58,134 nt of DNA from positions 6,058,693 to 6,116,826 of the forward strand of contig JBOZIK010000001.1 of NCBI GenBank assembly GCA_051453625.1, given 5' to 3'. A program made the position numbers and the translations under genes. Below, piece by piece: positions 1-12,573 of the stretch; the stretch's first letter is position 1; the number at the start of each line of letters is the position of its first letter. The DNA is from Welwitschia mirabilis. Taxonomy: Eukaryota; Gnetophyta; Gnetopsida; Welwitschiales. The notes under the pieces were generated by a model. That model worked only from the letters and a program-made list of their open reading frames with translations, made no database searches and had not been told where the DNA came from.

Positions 1-808
1 ATAAATATGTCTAAATGAGAAGATGGATGATGGGTGGTTTTGAATTTTAACATTTGAAAAACTTAGTGCAAAGTTAAGTGTAGAAATGTCAAATTTGAAA
101 AGTAGAGATGTAGGAAATATTTAGACAAACATGAAAAGAGTGATGAAAATGTGCTAATTAGGATGAAGCAAATTCATAAGTGCCTAACAAATGTGCCTTT
201 AAGAAAATGATTAAGAATAGTGTTTATAACTTCAAAAGACTAAAAATAAACATCACAAAATTTGTAAGGAAACTCATCTAAGCAAGAAATTAACTCTTTA
301 TTGAAAACTAGGCAAGGAAATCATTAAATGTTAAGGTTNNNNNNNNNNNNNNNNNNNNNNNNNNNNNNNNNNNNNNNNNNNNNNNNNNNNNNNNNNNNNN
401 NNNNNNNNNNNNNNNNNNNNNNNNNNNNNNNNNNNNNNTATTCAACTAGTTGTCTAGATGATAGAGGAGATAATGCCATCTCATAATTAATTCACTTCAT
501 CTACCAAGTAGACTTTAGTCAATATCTAGTTAGCATGATCATCCATATAATCATCTAGATGATGAGGTGGACAATGGACTTTGATGAATCTTTAGTCATT
601 GCATTAGTATTAATGTTTGCACTGAGTTATCTTCAGAAATACAAAGTATTCATATTTATTCAAAATGCTGTAAATTATCATAAAGATTGCATACTTCCAT
701 CCTTTTCATCGTAGCTCTCTCTTATCATAGAAATTAAGCATTTACCTATTTATTTACCTATAAAACAACTCAAAATACCCTGTTAAATATGCATAAGTTG
801 GTAGCACA
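1..808 (-). repeat. 3' LTR of the Athila-like element (partial, truncated by window edge)
   Basis: The stretch about 735-808 aligns with 19855-19931, the start of the 5' LTR of the same element; both end, on the minus strand, with a TGTRCTACCAA-like start. From the 1.2 kb length of the other LTR, the remaining 400 bp should lie left of the window. A 100-N gap covers 339-438. The palindrome ATCATCTAGATGAT at 550-563 belongs to the hairpin motif seen in the other LTR. The copies have diverged strongly, so the exact right boundary is an estimate. Confidence 0.45.
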
Positions 809-3800
809 AAATAGGTTCCTACTTAGCCTTTTAGTCCTTAATAAAACTAGGTAGTAAACCATGTTTATGAGATAACTTATTAAATAATAAAACAACTAGG
901 ATACCTAAGGAAATTATTTGAAAAAGATTTGTAAGAATTTTAGAGATTGAACAAAACACCTATATAGGCTTAGCAGTTAATTATCTGGGCATTATTTGAA
1001 TGATGGAGGGGATGACAGGCTTAACAAAAAGCTTTAAAATATAGAAACTATGATAAAATTTTATTTTTTTACAAATAATCAATTCAACATAATAAACAAC
1101 CCCCCACTGAAATAAATAGTCAGGAATGAAAAATTTACCCAAGTACAAATAAACCTTCATCATAAAGATCAAAAGATAATCATGTAAAATCAGAGAAAAT
1201 GAATACACCATGTGAAAAAATGAAATGTTTATATAATATCAGAAGAGATATTTTAGTACAAAAAGTATATAATGGGAAATACAAAATACAAGGAAAAATC
1301 ACTCCCCTTGTCGATGTATGATGGACTATGGCTCGACAACTGGCTTAGGAGTAGGAGAAGATGAAGGATTATGCTTAAGATCTATGGGGAGATGGAACAT
1401 CTAGAAATGTGATAATGGATCTGACTATTTCATTACCTTGAATATGAACTGACTCAGGAATATCTATAGTCACACTTTGCTAAATAGAGATAATGCATTG
1501 GTGCATGTCCACCATCTAGTTCTCCACATTTTGTACTCTCCTCTCGATGAATAGAATCCACTGTTTAACTATCTATTCAAAAGTTTAAGTCTTATGATTG
1601 AGTTCCTGGATACCTCTATCCACAAAACCTTTGATAGTCTTAGTGGTCTCAGCCAAGAAAGTATGAATCTTCTCTAGAGAAGCTCTAACTATAGGTCTCT
1701 ATACATGAGATCTCTTTGCTTCTCTTGGCACCTGTATACCCATGTCCTATAGGTAATGAGTAGATCTCTAAATGTATGAGATGCACTACTCACCCATGGG
1801 CTCTAATATCCCAAACCATCTGAAAAGAGCTAAGAGGAGACATGGATAACCAAGTATCTATAGGTGTAGTACCTCTATCATGAACCTGAGTCTCCTCCAT
1901 ATAAAAGTTAGTAAGTCTATCTGTTATCCCTAACAAAAAGCTGTTAAAATCTATAGATGCACACCATGGTGTAACTATCATGAAATGATGGACTAATGTT
2001 ATGAATCATTCCTCTGTGTAGTACTCTATAAGAAGAGATCAGCTAGGTAACATTTATCCTCTGTTGATCTATAGTTAAGTTAGCTAGTATTTCTAAAATG
2101 GTATCATATGCTCAATGCTTCTCTATCCCACCTACTAAATAAATGTGCATACTCCTAAGCCATCCAAGATCTATGATGATTGTAATGTGGGATGGAAGTA
2201 TGATTATCTTATTATCTCATATAAAGGAAACAATCATGTTATGAAGCTGACCACAAGCATTATATGCATGGTATCATAAAACTCTCATCTTTAATTCATA
2301 ATAATATCTATGTGTATCAATGATCTAATGGAGCTATAAATTTATCAATCTCTAATCTATCTTAGGCTCCATATGGTGCATAAAATCTCCAAAATGCTAT
2401 TCAACATGAATACCAGTAGTCTGTATACTTAAAGATTGACCATGGCTAGATGGAAGATGCATGGGCTCCACACATTTAATCTCTAGCTTCACCAAAGGAC
2501 TCACTTTCTACTCTATAAGCTCAACCTCAATCTTGGCCTAGCAAGCTCTATGTGTATGGGACCTACTTAATTGAAGAAAAAAAAATTGTCATGTGAAAAT
2601 AGATAAACAAGTTAAAATGTCATATGGATGCATAAAAATGACCCCTAAAATTGATGAAAAGATAGCAAAAATATTGAAAATATGTTCTAACCCCACCTTT
2701 CCAAAAGATTCAATGCATCCTGAGTTGCTAAACATGAGAGAAATATGGAGAAAGACATGAAAAGTGCAAAAATTAGATTTTAGTGGGCCCCACATGAAGT
2801 GAAAATTTGAAGATCTCAAATGAAAAATCTAAGCTGATAAAGTCATAGAACATATCAAACCAATCAATTTTACCTAAAGGACCACTATCTTTCTATCTAC
2901 AGTTTGTGAGAAAATGAGTGTAAAAAGTGAGAATCTAAAAATACCTCATAAAATACAAAAAAGATCATAACTTGAAAAATATATAGGAAAATTCAAATCT
3001 GTAAGTCCCAAAATAAAGAGTGCAAAATAATGAATGATATACATGAATACTATACATAAAAAGGCTAAAAATAAGAGAAAAAATAAGAAATAGGAGGAGA
3101 GAAAGATATATCTCATTTTTGCAAATATGATAAAAACTCGCAAATATGACAATGAAACTGAGTGGGACAACTTCTAGAATGCTAGTGCTAATGAGAGGGG
3201 TAATTGTTTCTAAAAGGAATAGACAGAAATGATGCGAAAATAAGAGAAAATAAGGAAAAATTATTTGATCACATCATCCAGATGACAGCCCTGGCATAAC
3301 TCTTAGAAAAAAATAGACTATCATCGACCCATGTTACCTAGACGACCAACTAAACAACAATGTATCAAAAAGATTTTCACAAAGCAAAAGCTCGATAAAA
3401 AACATCAGGTTCATATATGATCATTTAAGGGATATATCTAAAAGGAAAAATGATAAAAAACTAAAAACTCATATAGAAAACCAAGAAAACAAATGAAAAA
3501 GAACAAATACATAAGAAAGAAAAAGGTATGACTAAAGAAAACAAACTGTTTAGGTTAGGTTAAAACCAACAAATAAAACTACATAAATATGCCCAAAAAA
3601 CTTAAAACTTCATAAGCTACAAGGGAACTTATAAAGGCTTAGAAATGAGAAAATTTTTTCAAATGCTTTTTTAAAAAAGGATTTAACATGATTGAATAGC
3701 AAGAAAACTACTAAATGATTAAAATCCTATGAAAGAATTAAAAAATGTGAAAATGAATTTAAAATCCTAAACTCAAAGATTGAAGAAACAAAGAGTGAAA

Positions 3801-4790
3801 ATGGACATAAATAACAAGTAGAACATTGTTTACCTATATTAAGTACTAACCAAGAAAACTCCCAAGAAAAACATGATAACATCACCTTAGTAAATATGCA
3901 TGACAAAATGTATATACTTCATAAAGTTTAGTCAAAAATATAGTGGTTATAAAAATAGCCAAGGCTTCAAGTACATANNNNNNNNNNTAGAGCAATAAAT
4001 GTTAAAATCAAAAAATTAGTTAAAAATGAACTCACCTAATTTCACCTCATAAACTTACTTGTATTTTCAAAAGTAAAATGACCAAGTAAGAATACTAAAA
4101 GTCTAGGAAAAAAGTAATGCCTCTGATGATATCAAGAATATCAATGATCCTTAATCTCAAAGTCTATTTCTTTTTTTATGATTAGGGAATTGTAACCACT
4201 ATCAGAGGAATAGGGACCCATGAAGCATGGTCAACTAATTCCCCAGTGGAGTTTCCACAGCTACGAACACTGCCAAAAGTTCCTTTTGAAAATATTTACC
4301 TAGTGTGATAGAACATCATAATGACCATGTATTTTTTTTAAAGTATAATATAATAGCTTATGATTATTATTTTTTTATTTTTTTCTTTTTGAAAAATTCC
4401 CACATGATCACACACTGGAAAAAAAATGAAGGTGAAAAAGTGAGATAAAAGATATAAAAGAATACTCCCAAACAACCCAAGATCTTAACACCATTAAAAA
4501 ACACAAGAAATCAAGGCATATTCCTTCAAATAAAGTTTACATATATGAGAACGTCTCAAAATTTGGTGAATCCAATCTTACCACTTGTAAATACCCAAGT
4601 GCAAAACAAATCATAAACTTTATCACGTAATACACAAGTAAAGTTTGAAAAATGATTAGATAAAATCATAATATATAACCAAATAAGTAGTCTAATAAAG
4701 AACTTAGATAATGATAGGAAGGAATTTCTTCTCACTGAGGAAAACCTCTAAAATAAGCACTTCTATCATGTTCATAAATGCATTTAAAAT
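809..4790 (-). mobile_element. 3' internal region of the Athila-like element (env-like ORF position)
   Basis: About 4 kb lies between the integrase C-terminus and the 3' LTR. Athila-type elements carry an extra, env-like ORF here. The longest open stretches are short: 1790-1981 on the minus strand (63 codons, starting MIVTPWCASIDFNSFLLGI) and others at 2589-2819 and 2946-3170. The stretch around 1300-2000 keeps codon-like order over several frames and reads as a soluble protein. I recognise no domain, so env-like is inferred from position only. A 10-N gap is at 3978-3987. The rest is AT-rich and featureless. Confidence 0.4.
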
Positions 4791-5880
4791 CCCTTATGTA
4801 ATTTTAACTGTTACCCATTAACCTTCTGAATCTTTATAGTCTCTACATCTAAAATTCCAACTAAGCTAATAAGATGTCCTTTCTTTACAAAATAAGGATT
4901 TAATCATTTAGAGATCAACTTGTTATTCAAAATATGAACTCTAGTGTTATATAATAAGATAAGTTTATCAGGTTTAAACTTTTTATGAAAATTTTTTAAT
5001 CATCTTTGAACTTTACTTGGGCTTTATGGATTAATTGATGATGAATGGTACCATTTTTTTTTCATTAAGATGATCTAATTGGGCTAATATATATTTAATG
5101 TTTTTATTAAAATCCACAAAATTAAGTTGATGATATGCATGATAAAAATTATAACATACATTAACTAGTAACACACAAACTTTATCATACATTAGTTTAT
5201 AAGATTAAAAACCAAGCGAAGTATGCCAAGTAGTATGGTTAGCCCAAAATATATTGTTAAATTTAGAAGTCAAGGAATTTTTATTAATAGAGATAAGTTT
5301 TTGTAACAGTTTTATTATTTCCCTATTGGCATTTTTAGCCTATCCATTAGTTTAAGGATGATAAGAATAAGCTACTCTATGTTCTATACCAATGGATAAA
5401 AGAAGTTTACTAAAAAGATGATTGATGAGATGAGTTTCTTGATGACTAATAATTATTTGAGGAAAGTTAAAACATTGAAAAATTTGAGTTCTAACAAAGT
5501 CACAAATGGTTCGGGAATCATTTGAAGAAGTAAGAACTACTTCAACCCATTTAGTCACATGATCTACAACCACTAAAATGTAATTTTTGTCTTTAGAAGG
5601 TGGTTTAATTAGGCCTATGAAATTAACTCTCTAATAGTCAAAAGGTTCACACTTAAGAATATGTTTGAGGGGTATTTCTTACAATCAAAAAAGGCTACCA
5701 TAACATTGACATGCATTACACCTTATGGCATAATCAAAAGAGTCCTGAAAAATACTGGGCCAATAAAATCTAGAGTGAAGAATTTTCATGGCTATTTTCT
5801 GACTGCTAAAATGCCTATCACAAATACCATCATGATAAAGATAAAAGATATTAAGTTTTTCCTATTTTGATATGCATTTT
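4790..5880 (-). pseudogene. gypsy integrase relic (Athila-like element)
   Basis: Integrase joins the cDNA of the element to host DNA. On the minus strand, about 5870-5640 gives a recognisable zinc-binding end and linker (CDRHFSSQKIAMKILHS, then FYWPSIFQD), followed by the open stretch 5573-5352 with the core: VVDHVTKWVEV, FVRTQIFQCFNFPQIIIS, and HRVAYSYHP. The first two catalytic acidic positions are replaced: the DFMG-type motif reads NFIG, and the SDGG-type motif reads SHQE. The C-terminal region continues in broken frames to about 4790, including the HDK/LLYN-like and VNG-like stretches typical of gypsy integrase tails. It is inactive. Confidence 0.85.
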
Positions 5881-6019
5881 CTCATAATTTGATCCTTACA
5901 CCTACAAAAAAGATTGAGGCTATCCACTTGTACTTACCTATTCTATCGAGAAAAGATTTTCTTTGATTATGACTCAATACTATTTTTTTTAAAGTAACAA
6001 GATAATTGACAGTATTAGT

Positions 6020-6640
6020 ATATCATGAATAGGGATGAGCATAAGATACAACAATTATTTATTCATCCAGAAAAAACTCACTAATAGAAAGATCATCAGA
6101 AGAAGAAGTAAGGCATGATAAGTGATTTACTATGTCATTGTGTTTTTCTATCTTATCTATGATGATGAGATTGAATTCTTACATTAAGAGGATCCATCTA
6201 ATTAACTTAGTACTAGAATATTTATTAGTCATTAAGTATTTATTCATTGTATGGTCTATGTAAATTTTTGTGTAAAAGCCACAAAGATAATGTGTAAGAG
6301 TATTGAGGCAAAGATTATGACTAACATTTCTCTCTTAGTAGCTGGATAATTTGCGTAAGCTTTAAATAATGTTTTACTATGGTAAGATATGAATTTGAAA
6401 TCATTTTTGTATTTTTATCCAAACACCTACAACAAAATTACTAGCATCACACATTAAATCAAAATCTTTTTCCTAGTCGGGTCCCGTTATAATAGGAGCA
6501 TAAGAGAGTTTATGTTTGGATTTATCGAAAGCAAGATGGCAAGATGTATTCCAATTAAATTTAGCTTCTTTTTTTAGTAATGAGTGTAGCAATTTATAAA
6601 CTTTAGCATAATCTTATTGAAGCGATGATAAAACCCATAA
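6020..6640 (-). pseudogene. gypsy RNase H relic (Athila-like element)
   Basis: RNase H removes the RNA template during reverse transcription. On the minus strand the order is a degraded CVMLVILL (from LMCDASDYAVG-type), then ISYHSKTLFKAYANYPATKR followed by EMLVIIFA (family YASKTL...NYATTEKELLAVVFA), then KYLMTNKYSSTKLIRWILL, and DKIEKHNDIVNHLS (family DKKG..N..ADHLSR). The catalytic D of CDAS is lost by frameshift and several stops interrupt the frame. Domain order fits the RT upstream and integrase downstream on the same strand. Confidence 0.85.
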
Positions 6641-7067
6641 TATCCAAGAAAAGATTGGAGATACTTAATATCGGTTGGAGGAGTTAAGTGTTGAATGGTA
6701 TTAACCTTTTTAGGGTCCATACTAATCCCTTTCTTAAAAATTTAATGGCCTAGAAAAATTCTACTTTTAACTAAAAATAATCTCTTTTCCCAACTTAAAT
6801 GAATGCCACACTCTATGCATCTATTAAGGACTTTTTCTACTCTTTCTAAGATTTGATTAAAAGTTTCTCCAAAGATTGAAAATTAATCCATAAAGATTTC
6901 TATTGAGTCCTATAATATGTTCAAAAAAATTCCCATCATAGCATATTGAAAAGTGCTTGGAGCATTATATAATTCAAAAGTCATTCACCTAAAAGCAAAC
7001 ACCTCAAAAGCTAAAGTAAAAGTTATTTTAGCCTAGTCTTCACTAGCTATGCAAACCTAGTTATAAT
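6640..7067 (-). pseudogene. gypsy reverse transcriptase relic, C-terminal half (split by copia insertion)
   Basis: The minus strand from 7067 downward gives YN.VCIASED, then FAFR.MTFELYNAPSTFQ and AMMGIF, the fingers/palm part of gypsy RT (family YNQIVIAPEDQEKTTFTCPFGTFAFRRMPFGLCNAPATFQRCM). The region of the catalytic YVDD-type box reads EIFMD.F after an LNIL.DSIE stretch, so at most one of the two catalytic Asp residues may remain. The N-terminal half of the same protein is on the other side of the Sirevirus-like insertion, at 14953-15260. Removing the insertion and one target-site copy puts the two halves in the same reading frame. Confidence 0.85.
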
Positions 7068-8474
7068 TGTTATATAATGTTTTGCCAATTGATATTAAAC
7101 TAATGTTTTCTGTGAATTAAATTTTATGTATCTTATGCGGAAAATATTAACCACTTATAGGTTAAATGTTGAAGCTAGGAATTTTACATTTTGGTCATTG
7201 GAAACATGTTAAGTTCACTTATTTTATTAAGGGATCGACCGAACTTTTTAAGGAGTTGACCACATATGGAGCATACTCTCATAATTGAACTAAATTTGGA
7301 GGGTTCAACTAGATTTCTGAGGGATCAGCCAGACCTATGAATGTGAGAACCAGTACTCCTGAATTGATTATCAAGGGGTTGACTGGACCCTCGAGGAATC
7401 GACTAGACCTGAGAACTATTCACTTGATATCCCTGATATGACTGTCAAGGGATCGATTAGACATTTAAGGGATCAATTGGACCTAATGTAGGAAATTAGA
7501 ATGAATATTTATCATAAAAAGTGGGTGACTGACCAGATATGTGAACGACCAGAGGAGGGGTTGACCGAACCCTAAGGGATTGATCAAACATGGAGTCATA
7601 AGAAATTAGGATGACCAAAAAGTTTACTCGGGTGACTTGTTTAAGTCACGGTACCAAGAAGGGTTGACCAGACATTTAAGGAGTTAACTAGCTAAAACAG
7701 AAATGAAATTTTATATTCATTATGTATCCGTTATGTATCCATTTTATAGCCATTTATAAGTGTTGGAAGTATGTTTTTACTTATAATAAATCTTTAAAGC
7801 CTTTTATTATAAATAGCCAAAAGACAGATCATTAAAAAGAATTTTTAACTCTTGACTGAAGGATTGAATCTTGTGATTTTTACTGTAGCATCTTGGCATT
7901 GTATTCCTGACAAAGGATGATCCATCATTTATTGCATTTGTACATTCAAGGTCAGATCTTGTACTTTATTATTATATCATCTACAAGAGAAGAGCTCCAT
8001 TACAATCATTGTACCGAAGAACGAGTGATATCAGTGCATCAGGGCATTATATTATCACTATTACACATTGTTGAAAGGTTAAGTCTTAGCCTACAAAATT
8101 TTGTTAAAAGGTTGAGACCTAGCCCACAAAAGTTTATTGAAAAGGTTGAGACTTTTCTTGCAAAAGTCCATATGTAAAGGTTACAGGCAAACCTGTAATA
8201 CTTGAAAGAGTTAACGAAGATCCAGATCAGGCTTGGTGATAAGCTAATTATCAAAAGTGGAGTAAGAGGTTTCCTGAACCACTATAAAACTTGCGTGCAT
8301 CTGATTGGTATTTTATTCTTTCTATTAGTTTTATTTTTTAAATACTTTTAGTTTTTCTTTATATACATAAGTTTGTTAGTGATTTATTTCAAACAAGTTT
8401 TTGTTATATCATAAGTTTATTTAGATAATTTTTTAAAAAACCTATTCACTCCCCCTTTAGAGTTCTCTATCCCA
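7068..8474 (+). repeat. 5' LTR of the Sirevirus-like element
   Basis: The LTR starts TGTTATATAATGTTTTGCC and ends ...CTATCCCA just before the primer site. It pairs with 13573-14952 along its whole length. It contains a run of degenerate GGGTCGACYGGACC-like motifs at 7225-7690, and several RGGTTGAGACYTWGCCYACAAAAG-like short repeats at about 8070-8170. A TATAAATAG-like box is at about 7809 (TTATAAATAGCC), a plausible promoter for the element. Confidence 0.82.
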
Positions 8475-8478
8475 TAAT

Positions 8479-8490
8479 TGGTATTAGAGC
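8479..8490 (+). promoter_or_regulatory. primer binding site, tRNA-iMet type
   Basis: TGGTATTAGAGC differs by one C-to-T change from TGGTATCAGAGC, the usual initiator-Met tRNA primer site of plant copia elements. It lies 4 bases after the left LTR and fixes the LTR end and the strand. Confidence 0.85.
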
Positions 8491-8543
8491 TAAGTTGAAT
8501 TCATCTTTATATTTTAATCGATCTAAACTTTAGAACCCGAAAA

Positions 8544-9840
8544 TGAGTAATTCCTCTAATGGTTTTTCCACTGCTTATCCACCTTTTTGGATGGATTAAG
8601 CTATACATATTGGAAAGCCAAAATGAGAATATTCCTTATGTTCCTAGATGCAGATATTGAAGAGGTTATCTATAAATATTATACTATGTTTATGTTGATA
8701 AAAATAGATGCAAAGGATAATACCACTCTAGTTTCCAAATTCCGAGATCAATGGACTCCCACTGATAAAACCAAAACCACCATAGAAGCTTATGCCTTTA
8801 ATGTAATATTTTGTGCAGTTTATATAATGAGTTTAAATGTATTGTAAATTATAATTATGCTAAGGAAGCTTGGGATCTTCTTGAGGTAGCTCATGAAGGA
8901 ACTTCCACTGTAAAGCAAGTCAAGCTATAAATGCTTATCTCTATATTTAAAGATATCCACATGGATTAGGAGGAGATATTATAGGAGTTTTTTGCTAGAC
9001 TTACAGACATTGTTAACTTCATAGCAAGTCTAGAAGAATGATTGAATGAAGCAAAAGTAGTTAGGAAAGTATTGAGATCTCTTTCAAAGACACTTGAACC
9101 TAAGGTCATAACAATCGAGAAAAGTAAGAACATTAAATCAATGGCACTAAAAGAGCTTCAAGATAATTTACAAATTCATGAACTAAAATTTACTAAAGAT
9201 AAGAATAAATATATTGCCTTAAAGTATGTATAGAAAAGATATAGGTCTAAAAAGTCAGATGAAGAATTAGATAATGATGAAGTTACTCTCTTAGCCAGAA
9301 GGTCCAAAAAATTCTTGCATAAAAGGAAAAAGGAAGGTAAGCCAAGTAGAAGTATTAAAAGAGAACATTTAAAATATAGGAATGAGCAAGATAAAGGTAA
9401 AGAAATCCAATGCTACTCTTACAAAGGATTTGAACATATCGCAAATGAGTATCCAAACATCAAAAACGATAATAGGAAATCAGAAAATTCTTTTTTTATT
9501 GCAACATGGGATAATAAGAATGAGGATGATGACAATAGTTTAGATCAAGAATCAGATAGAGATAGAAGATTATCTTTCATGGCAATTGTGCCTCCTCTTC
9601 AAAACTTACCTAGCACATCAGAGCCTGATGATTTGCACATAATTAATGAAAAATAGGATGAGATCGAACATACGTGTCATGAATTATATGAGGCATGTGA
9701 AAAGTTAATAAAAAAGATAAATGATCTGAATAAAATTGTAAAGTTCCTAATCAAAGAGAAGGAGGAAATAGAAACAAAATATAAACTACTCAAATTTGAC
9801 AACTTCTATCTCTTACCATAGGTAAAGGATTTATCTTTTT
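8544..9840 (+). pseudogene. Sirevirus-like gag relic
   Basis: Gag forms the particle that packages the element's RNA. The frame opens at 8544 (MSNSSNGFSTAYPPF), shifts, then continues in 8587-8847 with YWKAKMRIFLMFLDADIEE, the UBN2-type gag core. After further breaks come AKEAWDLLEVAHEGTSTVKQ, VVRKVLRSLSKTLEPKVITI and KSMALKELQDNLQIHELKF (about 8855-9200). The zinc knuckle survives as CYSYKGFEHIANEYPN (about 9411-9458); two of the CCHC cysteines have become Tyr. An acidic stretch and a coiled-coil-like tail (ELYEACEKLIKKINDLNKI) follow to about 9830, as in Sirevirus gag. There are at least five stops or frameshifts. Confidence 0.85.
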
Positions 9841-10194
9841 TTAATTAATAAATTTTTTGGTGGTTCTTCTAAATTAAAATAGATGCTTGTAGTTTGAAAA
9901 ATAGCTAGTAATAAATAAGGTACTACCTTCATATCCCAAAATCTACAAGATTAGAAAAGATAAGTAAATAGGCAAAGTAAGTTTACTTCTAGAGTTACTT
10001 ATCACTTTTGTGGAAAAAATGGACATTCAAAACTTCTTTACTCTATGAGAAAGTTCACGCTATTTTCAGATTTAGTGAATTCATTACCCTTTAAATTTGT
10101 TCTAAAAAGGATTGATCCACATAAGTCTAATAAGACTAAGTGTGTAAAAGCTAATGATCTTAAAAGTCTTTTAACTTAGACATCTTTCAAAAGA

Positions 10195-10640
10195 TTAAAT
10201 GGAAGTAGCTGGTACTTAGATAATGAATGCTCAAGATACATAATGGGAGATAAATCAAATTTTTAATATTTGAGTAATATTAATAAAGGAGATTTTATCT
10301 TTAAAAATAATAGAAAATCAAGAATAAAAGATATTGAAGGCATCAAAGAAGGTAAGTTACCAAAAATTAATAATGTATTATATGTAAATCGTTTAAAGCA
10401 TAATTTGTTAAGTATTAGTTAATTGTGTGACAAAGGTACAAAGTAGTTTTTAAGAAATCAAAGTATGAAATTTTGCATGAAAAATCAAACATTGTTATCA
10501 TTATAGCAAAACGAGTAGATAATGTTTATAGGATAGATGCTCATGTAAATTTATGCAATAATCGATTTAATTATGTAAACTACAACATTGAAAAAGAAAA
10601 TAATAGTTTAAATTTTATTAGAACTAAATAGTTTTTGTAA
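10195..10640 (+). pseudogene. copia GAG-pre-integrase relic
   Basis: The reading SWYLDNECSRYIMGDKSNF corresponds to the WYLDSGCSRHMTGD motif at the protease/integrase boundary of copia polyproteins. Then INNVLYVNRLKHNLLSIS, LCDKGT and IIIAKRVDNVYRID follow (about 10365-10540), the pre-integrase region. The protease signature D-S-G reads D-N-E, so protease would be dead. The zinc-binding and DDE parts of integrase, RT and RNase H never follow; homology stops near 10640. Confidence 0.85.
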
Positions 10641-10649
10641 GATACTATT

Positions 10650-12330
10650 GTGAGACCCTTATTTTGTGACATTTTTCTGATCACAAAATTGAACTTAGGG
10701 TACCTCACCATCCTCTAGCTAATTTTAGGGTAGTCGATCAAATCCATGATTCGGTCGACAGGATATGGTCCGTCGACCAGCTTGAAATCCTGGTCATGTA
10801 GACCTATTCTTGTACTGCACACCTGCATCTCGACAGGTTGACTAGAACTTTAATTGGTCGATCGGACCTAATAGATTATAGTATGAAAATACCATCGATG
10901 GACTTAATTTCTTTGCTTAAATCACCCTATTCAATCACTTCTATAAAAGAAAGAGGAATTCACATCATTTTCATTATGTTCTAGCCTCATTTCTCTTTTC
11001 GATCTAGAGCTTTTTCTTCCAGATCTAGAGCTTCGCTTCCAAATATAGTGATTTTTTCTTGGATTTTCTTGCTTTCAAGCTCCTGTAGAAAGGATGAAAT
11101 AACTGAAAGATCCCTAAGTAAAGAGTGAATAAATCTCTAACTAGAGATCCCTCTTACTTATACTAAGGGATGTCTGAAGAAGATGTTAAAAAATTCTCAG
11201 AAAACTTTGACAAGAAACCTATTTGTCAAGAGCATTCTATTATTACTTCAAAGCTTAGAGATCTTAGGCAGATGATCTAGCTCTTAAAAAAATTTGGATC
11301 TTAATTATTTTATTAATGTTTTAGGATCATCATATCCATTTCTTACCTATATGTTTTACTATAATGATTCTTATGATCATGATGCGGGTACTCTTAAAAT
11401 CCTCATTTTAGGGAAGCGATTAAGGATTACTACAAATCTTATTTTTAGTATTATTGATCTATCTAGAGGAGATTATGAAGAATTTTGACCTCTTCATAAC
11501 TCCATGGAAGATAAGCCAACAGTCACAAGAGAAATTTGTGGTAAGTCATATGCATGAAAACATACCATTTCCACTTCCTTACTTACTTCCAAATATTATT
11601 TCCTTTACTTGATCTTTACTTACAACCTTTTGCCATTGGTGGGCTATCATGATGAGGCCTCTATCTATAGGGCATATTTGATGTATTTGATAGGAACTAA
11701 GCATTCCATTGATTCCCTTGCCATCATACTAAAAAATATGGTCTCTCAGTTGGAGTATCATAGGACTAAAACTCTACCCTACTTTGTGCTAATCACCAAT
11801 CTATGTCATTATTTTTGTGTGCCTTTTTATCCTAAGGCTACTATTCATGGTAATTTTGCAGAAATTATTAATCAAGGAGATCCTTTAATAACCTTTTTCT
11901 ATGGAAGGTTCAAATCCAGTGATATAACTCAAGGTCTTCCTAAAGTGGAACAATTGATAAAAGCATAATCCAATAATCCCATAATGCAAAATATAGAAGC
12001 AACCCATGGCATCCATTGGGTGTGTGATGCTGTCCCACATGCACATCTTTTCCCCTTTTAAGAAGTCTTCAAAATCACCCTCTCTCAAGGAATCCTCTCC
12101 TGATAAGACTCTTTCAGACCTGAGACGGATTGACTCTTGTACTAGGCATATGAAAGAGGTTGTCATTGCAGTTAGCAATAACATTACTGATACTTTGATG
12201 AAATCCACTAGCTTAGCACAAATGGGAGAAGAAGAAGAGAAAGAAGATTCTGAATAAAAATCTGAAGAGGAAGAAGAAGAGGAGGAGGAATCTGATGAGA
12301 TCTTGTCATACGATTAAGTTTGTTCTCTAT
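10650..12330 (+). pseudogene. ORF region resembling 'putative plant transposon protein' (PF20167-like), inside the copia element
   Basis: A leader of about 500 bp (TATAAAA at 10942-10948) precedes an ATG at 11169 (MSEEDVKKFSENF). The frame then shifts to 11294-11488 (YDHDAGTLKILILGKRLRI) and 11609-11968 ([20 protein letters not shown], then [19 protein letters not shown]), and on to 12006-12257, ending in a long acidic tail (EEEEEKEDSE, then a Glu run). The order 'HN..PR.GH.D......L..Y......I....ILK.M......LPY..L.T....F.V' is what I know from the PF20167 family, found in plant transposon-associated ORFs of unknown function. It replaces integrase-RT-RNase H here. It could be an env-like third ORF of the element or a captured cassette. 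Confidence 0.55.
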
Positions 12331-12369
12331 TATTGCTTGTATGTTCTTCTTTCCATTGTCATTAATGTC

Positions 12370-12382
12370 AAAAATGGGAGAA
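12370..12382 (+). promoter_or_regulatory. polypurine-tract-like motif after the inserted ORF
   Basis: AAAAATGGGAGAA follows TGTCATTAATGTC, the same arrangement as the tract before the right LTR (CATCAATGTC then AAAGGAGTAT). Repeated polypurine tracts upstream of the 3' LTR are described for Sireviruses. It suggests the PF20167-like ORF ends within the element's own 3' region. Confidence 0.4.
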
Positions 12383-12573
12383 CTAGTTTTTTTTTGCTTA
12401 TGCTTTTAGATGTAGTTTTCTATTGATGAGTACTTTTACTTTGAAATGCTTAGCCTAATGAAAGAAATATGACTTGTTTTTTATGCTTTCAATTTGTGTT
12501 TCAATTTTTTTAGTGTAATTCAAATATCTATATGAACTTAAATTTTTTAAGATGTTTAAGATTAAGAATACAT

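Noticed and set aside
11885-12208. 107-codon minus-strand frame with hydrophobic segments
   Set aside because: Antisense to the PF20167-like ORF, whose plus-strand reading has family features and an acidic tail.
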